31,361 nt of DNA. Origin: Flavobacterium psychrophilum (lineage in GTDB: Bacteria; Bacteroidota; Bacteroidia; Flavobacteriales; Flavobacteriaceae). Under the pieces are notes generated by a model that saw only the letters and a list, made by a program, of their open reading frames with translations, was not told the DNA's origin and did no database searches. Positions 23,630-31,361 of this stretch are shown here, in pieces. The stretch spans positions 1 to 31,361 of the forward strand of contig CAMBZB010000026.1 in assembly GCA_945872245.1 (NCBI GenBank), given 5' to 3'. Position 1 is the first letter of the stretch. Each line of letters opens with the position of its first letter. A program made the translations under genes and the position numbers.

Positions 23630-24151
23630 GAGTTGGTAAACTTCAGGTAAATTTCTACCCAAACCGTTATAGTCTAATCCGTAGCCAACAATAAATTTGT
23701 TTGGTATTCTGATTCCAATATAGTCAATTTTGATGTCTTGTTTGTAGGCTTCTGGTTTTAAAAAAAGCGTCGCTATCTTGAAATGCTTTACCTTTTCTTG
23801 CTTGAATAGTTCTTTAAGGGCTACTAAGGTATTTCCAATGTCGACAATATCTTCCAGTACAATAACGGTTCTCCCAGATAAATCTTGGTCTAAACCGATT
23901 ACTTGTTTGACATGATTAGTTGATGAAGTTCCATCATAAGACGACATTTTAATAAAACTCACTTCACAGGGTTTCGTATATTGTTTCATAAAATCAGAAA
24001 CCACCATAAAGGACCCATTTAGTACGCCGACAAACACCGGGATCTCATCAGCAAAATCATCGGCCACCAAGGCAGCCATTTCAGCAATGGCAAAATCTAT
24101 TTCTGGGGCAGAAATAAAGGGGACAAATTGTTTATCGTGGAGTTGAATCAC
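23621..24151 (-). CDS. hpt: Hypoxanthine phosphoribosyltransferase
   Basis: This purine-salvage enzyme joins hypoxanthine (or guanine) with PRPP to form IMP or GMP. The 176-residue product carries the PRPP-binding motif VLEDIVDIGNTL (Glu100, Asp101, through Thr108). The loop VGVLNGSFMV (41-50) and the flexible-loop SSYDGTSST pattern (70-78) also fit. The length fits bacterial Hpt. It is the first gene of the hpt-adk-corC-obgE unit. A possible -7 box TATCTTTA (minus strand, 24182-24175) with one mismatch lies 23 bases before the ATG. Confidence 0.95.
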   Translation of the reverse strand: MIQLHDKQFVPFISAPEIDFAIAEMAALVADDFADEIPVFVGVLNGSFMVVSDFMKQYTKPCEVSFIKMSSYDGTSSTNHVKQVIGLDQDLSGRTVIVLEDIVDIGNTLVALKELFKQEKVKHFKIATLFLKPEAYKQDIKIDYIGIRIPNKFIVGYGLDYNGLGRNLPEVYQLKD

Positions 24152-24266
24152 TTATTATAATATAAAATAAGGTGTAAAGATAAGGATTTTCAGCAATTCT
24201 ATTTAAGATTAAAAAATCAAGATTGTCAACCTTTTAAAAAAAAAATAGCTTACACGATGGCACCAT

Positions 24267-24299
24267 AAAAAAAGAGGCTGTCTAAAAATAGACAGCCTC
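24267..24299 (-). terminator. Terminator of the adhesin-PorP/SprF operon
   Basis: Arms 24274-24284 and 24289-24299 (GAGGCTGTCTA / TAGACAGCCTC) form a perfect 11-bp stem with a 4-base loop. Read on the minus strand it is followed by seven T. It lies about 20 bases after the porP/sprF-like stop codon, and upstream of hpt. Confidence 0.9.
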
Positions 24300-24320
24300 C
24301 GTATTTATGAAATAAATGTA

Positions 24321-25202
24321 TTAAAGAGTAAACTTGATAAAAAATTCATGTGAGATACCCGCACCTTGAAATTCACCAGAATTTGCTTCATAAGCATAAC
24401 CCGCCATTAATTTTTTGCTAACCGTAAAGTTCACAATTCCAGCATAGGTTTTGTCAGTTCTATACATACCACCTAACTCAACATATTGTTGCAATTTAAG
24501 CATCGTATTAAAATCAACAGAAACAGGAGAACCATTTACGTAACGCAACATAAAGGACGGTTTCAAAACCAAAGATGCTGCTTTATTTAAGTTAATATCG
24601 TACCCCGTACTCCAATAAACGTGTGGTTTATGTACTGGTATTTTTCTGTCAGTATCTCTTAAGTTTCTACTGTTTTCTGAATTGATCAAAGTAGGAATAG
24701 AAAGCGACATAAAGAAACTTTTGCTTTTCAATAAAGCACCTACTCCTATATTAGGATTAAATGTACTTTGATCAAGAGGTGCACGTTCTAAATCCGCTCC
24801 AATAAGTCCTGAAGTGTTTACATTGTAAAAGGAACCACCGGCTTTTACCCCTAAATACAAATCAGCTACGGCATCCACCTTAACTTTATAAGAGAAATCA
24901 ACACCAACAACATTTTGTTTTTCGACAAAAACTTTGTCATTCACAACAGATATACCTAAACCTAGATTTTTACCCACAGAAGTTCCAAAGGAAACCGCTT
25001 GAGTTTCTGGAGCTTGATCTACACCAGTCCATTGTCTACGAACAGAACCCGTAAACACCGTTTGACCATCAACCCCTGCATAAGCGGGATTCACCATATT
25101 CATGTGATACCTGTAAAGGGAAAAGGTAGTTTCCTGTTGGGCGAAAAGGGCACTACTAAAAAGTAGTAGTGCACCTGCCATTATATTTATAACTTTTTTC
25201 AT
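24321..25202 (-). CDS. PorP/SprF-family type IX secretion-associated outer-membrane protein
   Basis: The 293-residue product has a signal peptide (MKKVINIMAGALLLFSSALFAQ), the family hallmark MNMVNPAYAG (34-43) and amphipathic strands to an aromatic-rich C-terminus (ISHEFFIKFTL). PorP/SprF proteins are outer-membrane barrels that work with the type IX secretion system. In F. johnsoniae, SprF is needed for surface display of the neighbouring adhesin SprB. Here it starts 25 bases after the giant adhesin gene, in the same order as sprB-sprF, so it is probably the dedicated partner of that protein. It is one of several paralogues usual in these genomes, so no gene symbol is given. Confidence 0.9.
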   Translation of the reverse strand: MKKVINIMAGALLLFSSALFAQQETTFSLYRYHMNMVNPAYAGVDGQTVFTGSVRRQWTGVDQAPETQAVSFGTSVGKNLGLGISVVNDKVFVEKQNVVGVDFSYKVKVDAVADLYLGVKAGGSFYNVNTSGLIGADLERAPLDQSTFNPNIGVGALLKSKSFFMSLSIPTLINSENSRNLRDTDRKIPVHKPHVYWSTGYDINLNKAASLVLKPSFMLRYVNGSPVSVDFNTMLKLQQYVELGGMYRTDKTYAGIVNFTVSKKLMAGYAYEANSGEFQGAGISHEFFIKFTL

Positions 25203-25227
25203 TTTTTTCTTTTTATTTATGTTTAGA

Positions 25228-28200
25228 TTACTGACGTGAAATATACAACCAACCTTCGCTGTCTACATTACCTGTACCCTTTAAATCGATTTGGTAATAG
25301 TAAGAACCACCGTCTGGCACAGTAACATCACTACCGTTTAGTTTTCCGTCCCAATCATTTTGATAGTTTTTAGCAGAATATACTAAAGAACCCCAACGGT
25401 TGAACACACGAACAACAGAATTTTGATGATTTGTAATGTTTTCTACAACCCAAGTATCATTGATTCCATCACCATTAGGGGTTATAACCTGTGTTGCAGT
25501 AATTGGAATTGGGAATGTTATTGTTGCAGGGGCAGAACCCACGTTACCATTTATATCAGTCGCGTATACTGTTATTGTAACAGGACTAGCAAGGACATCA
25601 GTAATGGTAAAGGTATCTTTACTTAAACTATAAGAAGCTATATTAACACCACAAGCGTCAGTTGCACTAACCAAGACATCTGCAGGCACAATTGAAACAG
25701 AACCATGATCAAGAACAAGCTCGATGTTTTTAGTAACAACTACTGGAGCAATTTTATCCTGTACTGTAACCGTTGCATAAGTTGATGAAACGTTTCCGCT
25801 TGGATCAATTGCTGTTAAAGTAATAACGTTGCTTCCAACATTATCACAAGTAAAAGTGTCTTTACTTAACGTTAACGAAGTAATGCTACAATTATCAGAT
25901 GAACTATTGTTTACATCAGCTGGCACTATTGAAACAGTACCTGAAGCGTTAAGCTGAACCGTAATGTTTTTAGTCTTAACAACAGGAGCAAGTTTATCTT
26001 CTACAATTACTGTTGCCTGAGCAGGAATAGAATTATTTCCGCTAGGATCAGTTGCAGTTAAGGTAATGATGTTTGTACCCACATTGCTACAGTTAAAAGA
26101 AGATTTACTCAAGGCATAAGAAGCAATACTACAATTATCAGTTGAACCGTTGTTGATGTCTGATGCATTAATTGAAACAGTACCCGAAGCATTAAGTTGA
26201 ACTACAATATCTCTTGTACGGGCTACCGGAAGAATTTGATCTTTTACCGTTACTAGTGCAGTTCCAGTACCAACATTTCCATAAATATCAATTACCGTTA
26301 AAGTAACCGTTTTAGCACTATCAGTATCTGAACAACTAAAACTAGTTTTATCGATACTGTAAGAAGCAATACCACAGGCATCAGTTGAACCATTGTTTAC
26401 ATCTGCCGCTACTATTGAAACAATACCTGCTGCATTAAGCTGAACAGTAATGTTTTTAGTAATTACATTAGGAGCAATTTTATCAGAAACTGTTACCAGA
26501 ACAGTAGTTGGCAATGATACATTACCATTTACATCTGTTGCAGTTAAAATAACTGAATTAAGTCCTATATTACTACAGTTGAAAGTAGATTTGCTTAAAG
26601 TATAAGAAGCAATACCGCATGCATCAGATGAACCATCATTAACATCAGCAGGAGTAATAGAAACTGTACCAGCAGCATTAAGATTAAGTGAAATATCTTT
26701 AGCAATAACTATTGGAGCAACTTTGTCCTGAACTGTTACGGTTGCTGTTCCAGTTTGAACATTATTGTTATTGTCAGTAACTGTTAAAGTAACCGTGTTT
26801 GCACCAACATTTGCACATGTGAATGAACTTGGAGAAACTGTTACAGTTTTAACACCACAAGAATCATTTGAACCATTATTCACATCAGAAGCCACTATTA
26901 AAGCAGTACCCGAAGCGCTTAACTGAACAGTAATGTTTTTAGTAGTCACCACAGGTAAAACTTTATCTTCTACCGTTACTGTAGCTATTCCTGTTGAAAC
27001 ATTGTTATTAATATCAGTAACCGTTAAAGTAACTGTGTTTGCACCAACATTAGCACATGTGAATGAGTTAGGCGAAACAGTCATAGACTTGATACCACAA
27101 GCATCAGATGAACCATTGTTAACGTCTGCCACAACTATTGAACCATTACCTGTAGCATTTAACTGAAGTGTGTAAGGTTTAGTGATAACTACAGGAACTG
27201 TACTATCTTGAACAGTAACGTTAGCATTTACCGTTGAAACATTACCACTATTATCAGTAACTGTCAATACAACTGTATTTGGTCCAACATTAGTACAATC
27301 GAATGACGATTTACTGATAGTTGTTGTAGCGATACCACAATTATCAGAAGAATTATTGTTTACCTGCACAGCTGTAATGGTAGTCGAACCAGCACCATTA
27401 AGAGTAACAGTAAAATCGTTAGCAAGTGCAATTGGTTTTTCTACATCATTAACTGTTACTGTTTGAGTTACAGTTTCTGTATTTCCAGCTGCATCAGTTA
27501 CTATCCAGTTTACCGTGGTTACCCCTATTGGATAAGCAAAACTTGGAACTTTATCACTTGTTACCGAAATAACTGAACAATTATCAGCAGTTGTTGGCAA
27601 GGCTAAAGTGCCATTCCATGTACAACCTGAATTAGTATTTACAATGATATTTGTTACAGAAATAGTTGGTTTTGTAGTATCAACAACCGTTACAACAGCT
27701 GTACCAGTAGTGACATTACCATTATTATCTGTTACAGTAATAGTAACTGTGTTAGCTCCAAGATTAGCACAAGTAAATGCGTTTGGAGAAACCACTGTAG
27801 ATTTAATTCCACAAGCATCAGAAGATGAAGCTACCACATCAGACGCAAGAATTGAAACAATACCAGTACTAGAAAGCGTAGCTGTAAATGGTTTAGTTAC
27901 TAGCAATGGAGCTGTTGTGTCTTGAACTGTTATTGTAACAGTGGTAACAGCAGTATTACCGCTTTCGTCAGTTGCAGTTAAAGTTACATTGTTAGAACCA
28001 ATATTCGAACAAGTAAATGTATCTGGAGTAACTACCAATGTAGCAATACCACAATTGTCAGTTGAACCATTATTAACATCGGTAGCAGTAATTGTAGCAT
28101 TACCCGTATTGTCTAAAGTAACAACATATCCAATTTTAGCAACCACATTTGGTTTTTCTGCATCACTTACCGTTACTTTTTGGGTGGCAGTTGCTGTGTT

Positions 28201-31200
28201 TCCTGAAGTATCCGTAACAGTCCATGTTACAGTTGTATCTCCAATAAGGAACGCTGTAGGCGCATCATTGGCAACTGATAATACTGAACAGTTATCCGCT
28301 GTTGTTGGCAATGCTAAAGAACCAACCCAGGTACATCCTGTATTTGTGTTTAATGCTACATCAACAGGAGCTGTTATTATTGGATTAATATTATCAACAG
28401 CAGTTACTGTAGCTTCTTTATAATGTTGATTTCCCCATAAATCAGTTCCTGTAAGTACTACTGAATTATCTCCTTTATTACCACAATATAAAATATTAGG
28501 AACTACAACTTTAGTAAAACATAATGTACCACTATTATCAGTTGATCCATCATCAATGTCTTCTGGTAGAATTGTTATTTGACCATTCGCGTCAAAATAT
28601 TTGGTGATATTTTTGGTACGCATTATCGGCAACTCTAAATCTTGTACAGTCACTAATTGAGTTGCGCTAACTGTATTACCATAATTATCGGTTGCTGTCC
28701 AAGTAACGGTACTTGGTGTATGGTCAGGTCCTGCACTCACATTCAAAGATGCTGGAGAAACAGTAACCAAACCATTAAAAGGAGTGCAATTATCCGAAAC
28801 AGTAGGAACTAGTAATTGGGCAGTGTCATAGGTACATACTCCAAGGTCATTATTTACTGTTACAGGTGAAAATGTTGAAGCGAAAACAGGATCTTCTACA
28901 TCATTTACCGTTACTGTTTGTGTTGTTGATGCAGTATTTCCAGAATTATCATCAACCGTCCAAGTAATAGTTGTAGTTCCTACTGGATATAAATCACTCA
29001 ATAGAAGCGAATCACTTCGTACTCCTGATGGAGTATTAGACATAGGAAGGCAATTATCCGTTGCGGTAGCAGAAACCGTTACAAGCGCCCCACACACACC
29101 TGCATCATTAGATACAGTTTGATCTCCTGAAGCAGTAATCACTGGTTTAATGTTATCTATTACTGTTACTGTTGCAGTAGCTGAAGCAACATTTCCAGCA
29201 TCATCCGTTACCGTTAAAGTAACCGTGTTGGCTCCCAATTTAGAACAATCAAAAGAAGTGACATCTAAACTTAGAGAGACGGAAGTGTCACAATTATCAA
29301 CAGAAACGTTATCTATATCGGTAGTTGAAATAGTTGCGTTACCGGCATTGTCAAGATAAACTGTTTTGTTTTGAGCAATAGCTGTTGGTATCTCGGTATC
29401 ATTAACCGTTACCGTTTGAGTTGTTGAAGCAGTATTACCGTTATTATCAGTAACGGTCCAAGTAATAGTGGTTGTTCCTAATGGATACTCATCAGACAGT
29501 GTAAGAGGTGAATCACTTCTTACTCCTGATGGAGTATTAGACATAGGAAGACAATTGTCAGTAGCTGTAGCAGAAACTGTTACAAGAGCTCCACATTTGC
29601 CTAAATCATTTGATACAGTTTGATCTCCTGAAGAAGTAACCAATGGTTTCTCGGTATCATTTACTGTTACTGTTTGTGTTGTTGATGCAGTATTTCCAGA
29701 ATTATCATCAACCGTCCAAGTGATTGTTGTAGTTCCTACTGGATATACATCACTCAATAGAAGCGAATCACTTCGTACTCCTGTTGGGGTATTAGACATA
29801 GGAAGGCAATTATCAGATGCAGTAGCAGCAACAACTGTTACATTGGCTCCACACACACCTGTATCATTAGATACAGTTTGATCTCCTGAAGCAGTAATCA
29901 CTGGTTTAATGTTATCTATTACAGTTACTGTCGCAGTAGCTGAAGCAACATTTCCAGCATCATCCGTTACCGTTAAAGTTACCGTGTTGGCTCCCAATTT
30001 AGAACAATCAAAAGAAGTGACATCTAAACTTAGAGACACTGAAGTGTCACAATTATCAACAGAAACGTTATCTATATCGGTAGTTGAAATAGTTGCGTTA
30101 CCGGCATTGTCAAGATAAACTGTTTTGTTTTGAGCAATAGCTGTTGGGTTTTCAGTATCATTTACCGTTATGGTTTGGGTACAAGAACTAGAATTTCCAG
30201 AAGCATCAGTGGCAGTCCAAACTATGGTAGTTGTTCCTTTTGGATATAAATCGCTCAACAACAAAGAATCACTTCTTGTTCCTATTACTGATAGACCAGT
30301 TGGACAATTATCTGTGGCAGTTGCATCAACTATTGTAACCGTCGCGCTACATGTACCTGAATCATTACCAACCGATATAGGCCCAGCACAGGTAATGACC
30401 GGTGCTTCTTTATCCTCTACAGTCACTATTGCAGTGGAAGAGGCTGTGTTTCCAGCACCATCCGTAACTGTTAGAACTACAGTGTTAAGACCAACATCAG
30501 CGCAAGAAAACGCCGTTTTGTCTAAACTATAAGCAGCAATAGTACAATTATCAGTTGACCCATCATTTACAGCATCATCCAAAATTGTAACATTTCCTGA
30601 ACCGTCAAGCTGAACTGTGATGTTTTTGGCAATAACAGTTGGAGGAGTTTCATCTTTTAGAGTAATAGTAAAAGACTGCGAAGCTGTATTACCGTAATTA
30701 TCGGTAGCAGTTAATACTATAAGTTGAGAAGTATTATGATTTGATAAAACAAAACCAGTTACAGGATCTTGAGTTATAACCACTCCGCTACAATTATCAT
30801 TCGCGACTAATAAAGATGTATAGTCAGGAATTGAAAAACCGCAATCTCCAGAATTAATTGTTACGTCTGTATTCAAAAGTGGAGAAGAGGTAATGACAGG
30901 TGGGGCAATATCTTCAAAATTAACCGTAAAAACCGCGGTAGAAGACAAATTAGGAACCGGAACACCGACATCGCTTAATGTCAAGGTTACCGTCACAATC
31001 CCCGGAACAATGGGACCCACAGGAAAAACATTGATAGCCCTTCCAATTCCCGTTGGATCCTGCGTATAAGTAAAAGTAACTACTTGAGCACCAACTGCCG
31101 AAGCCGTTACTACTAAATCAGTGGCAGCGGTATTATCATCCGACACCTGATATTGAATATTCGCAGCCGTATAACCCGGGCACACTGTCCTATTAGGAGG

Positions 31201-31293
31201 AGAGGCTAGGAAAACTGGAGCAGTATTCTGACCGTACATTGTATTACATAATACAGATAAAATACCTATAAAAAATAATAATTTTAATTTCAT
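25228..31293 (-). CDS. Giant Ig/HYR-repeat surface protein with type B T9SS C-terminal domain
   Basis: This 2021-residue product has a signal peptide (MKLKLLFFIGILSVLCNTMYGQ). About 23 Ig-like modules of roughly 75-100 residues follow, joined by TVxD...(A/K)P linkers. The C-terminus (about 1935-2021, VITPNGDGINDTW ... WLYISRQ) is of the gliding motility-associated/CHU_C type B sorting class. Modules near the N-terminus mix HYR-like units (SGDQTVSND, TTTITWTV) with KNITVQL units; the latter dominate residues 1300-1900. Most modules carry one Cys in SDNC/SDAC and one in F(T/S/N)C. It is predicted to be exported by Sec and T9SS and placed on the cell surface as an adhesin, as for SprB-like proteins. 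The porP/sprF-like gene follows 25 bases later. Residues 383-546 and 636-798 are near-identical. Confidence 0.9.
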   Translation of the reverse strand: MKLKLLFFIGILSVLCNTMYGQNTAPVFLASPPNRTVCPGYTAANIQYQVSDDNTAATDLVVTASAVGAQVVTFTYTQDPTGIGRAINVFPVGPIVPGIVTVTLTLSDVGVPVPNLSSTAVFTVNFEDIAPPVITSSPLLNTDVTINSGDCGFSIPDYTSLLVANDNCSGVVITQDPVTGFVLSNHNTSQLIVLTATDNYGNTASQSFTITLKDETPPTVIAKNITVQLDGSGNVTILDDAVNDGSTDNCTIAAYSLDKTAFSCADVGLNTVVLTVTDGAGNTASSTAIVTVEDKEAPVITCAGPISVGNDSGTCSATVTIVDATATDNCPTGLSVIGTRSDSLLLSDLYPKGTTTIVWTATDASGNSSSCTQTITVNDTENPTAIAQNKTVYLDNAGNATISTTDIDNVSVDNCDTSVSLSLDVTSFDCSKLGANTVTLTVTDDAGNVASATATVTVIDNIKPVITASGDQTVSNDTGVCGANVTVVAATASDNCLPMSNTPTGVRSDSLLLSDVYPVGTTTITWTVDDNSGNTASTTQTVTVNDTEKPLVTSSGDQTVSNDLGKCGALVTVSATATDNCLPMSNTPSGVRSDSPLTLSDEYPLGTTTITWTVTDNNGNTASTTQTVTVNDTEIPTAIAQNKTVYLDNAGNATISTTDIDNVSVDNCDTSVSLSLDVTSFDCSKLGANTVTLTVTDDAGNVASATATVTVIDNIKPVITASGDQTVSNDAGVCGALVTVSATATDNCLPMSNTPSGVRSDSLLLSDLYPVGTTTITWTVDDNSGNTASTTQTVTVNDVEDPVFASTFSPVTVNNDLGVCTYDTAQLLVPTVSDNCTPFNGLVTVSPASLNVSAGPDHTPSTVTWTATDNYGNTVSATQLVTVQDLELPIMRTKNITKYFDANGQITILPEDIDDGSTDNSGTLCFTKVVVPNILYCGNKGDNSVVLTGTDLWGNQHYKEATVTAVDNINPIITAPVDVALNTNTGCTWVGSLALPTTADNCSVLSVANDAPTAFLIGDTTVTWTVTDTSGNTATATQKVTVSDAEKPNVVAKIGYVVTLDNTGNATITATDVNNGSTDNCGIATLVVTPDTFTCSNIGSNNVTLTATDESGNTAVTTVTITVQDTTAPLLVTKPFTATLSSTGIVSILASDVVASSSDACGIKSTVVSPNAFTCANLGANTVTITVTDNNGNVTTGTAVVTVVDTTKPTISVTNIIVNTNSGCTWNGTLALPTTADNCSVISVTSDKVPSFAYPIGVTTVNWIVTDAAGNTETVTQTVTVNDVEKPIALANDFTVTLNGAGSTTITAVQVNNNSSDNCGIATTTISKSSFDCTNVGPNTVVLTVTDNSGNVSTVNANVTVQDSTVPVVITKPYTLQLNATGNGSIVVADVNNGSSDACGIKSMTVSPNSFTCANVGANTVTLTVTDINNNVSTGIATVTVEDKVLPVVTTKNITVQLSASGTALIVASDVNNGSNDSCGVKTVTVSPSSFTCANVGANTVTLTVTDNNNNVQTGTATVTVQDKVAPIVIAKDISLNLNAAGTVSITPADVNDGSSDACGIASYTLSKSTFNCSNIGLNSVILTATDVNGNVSLPTTVLVTVSDKIAPNVITKNITVQLNAAGIVSIVAADVNNGSTDACGIASYSIDKTSFSCSDTDSAKTVTLTVIDIYGNVGTGTALVTVKDQILPVARTRDIVVQLNASGTVSINASDINNGSTDNCSIASYALSKSSFNCSNVGTNIITLTATDPSGNNSIPAQATVIVEDKLAPVVKTKNITVQLNASGTVSIVPADVNNSSSDNCSITSLTLSKDTFTCDNVGSNVITLTAIDPSGNVSSTYATVTVQDKIAPVVVTKNIELVLDHGSVSIVPADVLVSATDACGVNIASYSLSKDTFTITDVLASPVTITVYATDINGNVGSAPATITFPIPITATQVITPNGDGINDTWVVENITNHQNSVVRVFNRWGSLVYSAKNYQNDWDGKLNGSDVTVPDGGSYYYQIDLKGTGNVDSEGWLYISRQ
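28900..29388 (-). repeat. Adhesin internal duplication, copy A
   Basis: This 489-base block encodes residues 636-798 of the adhesin (two modules, TAIAQNKTVYLDNAGN onward). By eye it is about 95 percent identical to copy B at 29656-30147, with most differences clustered in one short stretch and a one-codon length difference. The high identity at synonymous positions indicates a recent duplication or gene conversion. Confidence 0.85.
29656..30147 (-). repeat. Adhesin internal duplication, copy B
   Basis: Partner of the block at 28900-29388, offset by 756 to 759 bases (252 to 253 codons). It encodes residues 383-546. The module between the copies (residues 547-635) is also similar to the HYR unit of each copy. 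Confidence 0.85.
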
Positions 31294-31361
31294 AATTATA
31301 TGTTTTTAAATTTTGAACAAAATAACGAAAAATAATTTACAAATTAAATGTTAAAAATAAA

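Noticed and set aside
26933..30532. Several long plus-strand open frames opposite the adhesin gene (for example 27608-27925 and 27941-28423)
   Set aside because: They are rich in Val/Thr/Ser and repeat with the modules, as expected of antisense frames over a repetitive Thr/Val-rich coding sequence. They have no own start context or recognisable domains.
31294..31361. Promoter of the adhesin operon (TATTTTG-like sequences on the minus strand)
   Set aside because: The candidates are one base short of TAnnTTTG and lack a well-spaced TTTG; the region is very AT-rich, so chance matches are likely.

Overview
This window comes from an AT-rich member of the Bacteroidota, most likely a Flavobacterium or close relative. 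The evidence is a SusC/SusD pair, a PorP/SprF protein next to a giant repeat protein with a gliding-motility/type IX secretion C-terminus, A-rich leaders in place of clear Shine-Dalgarno sites, and promoter boxes of the Bacteroidota type (TAnnTTTG). There are about 25 protein genes. I see no tRNA, rRNA, insertion sequence, prophage or CRISPR array. No gap between genes exceeds 300 bases.

Layout. Positions 1-3219 (minus) hold the str operon, rpsL-rpsG-fusA, running into rpsJ at the window edge. The rpsL promoter is recognisable. Divergent from it is a small Omp85/BamA-type outer-membrane protein (3482-5179). Positions 5326-11119 (plus) form a four-gene outer-membrane uptake operon: SusC, SusD, an Ig-like lipoprotein and a PF12888-like lipoprotein. 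It ends in a strong terminator that runs straight into the promoter of rlmB (11189-11923). A rhomboid protease converges on rlmB, and rarA follows on the plus strand. Positions 14369-18558 (minus) are a tightly packed five-gene operon: TPR protein, mpl, radC, yjjG-like phosphatase and an unknown secreted protein. Positions 18692-20501 (plus) carry an LpxH-like phosphoesterase and a GT-B glycosyltransferase one base apart. Positions 20550-24151 (minus) carry hpt, adk, a CNNM/CorC-type membrane protein and obgE. Positions 24321-31293 (minus) carry a 2021-residue secreted repeat protein of about 23 Ig/HYR-like modules with a type B T9SS C-terminus, followed by its PorP/SprF partner.

How the parts connect. 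Much of the window concerns the cell envelope: outer-membrane import (Sus-like operon), barrel assembly or transport (Omp85), peptidoglycan recycling (mpl), probable lipid A or glycolipid metabolism (LpxH-like plus glycosyltransferase) and surface adhesion or gliding (adhesin plus PorP/SprF). The rest is housekeeping: translation, ribosome assembly, replication-fork repair and purine salvage.

The structure that gene annotation does not explain is a set of short intergenic arrays. Each repeats its own word with a period of 7 bases (once 8), and they occur in at least seven of the gaps between unrelated housekeeping genes. They are absent from the Sus-like and adhesin loci. I consider this the most interesting signal here, together with the four-gene SusCD-plus-two-lipoproteins locus and a recent in-frame duplication inside the giant adhesin.
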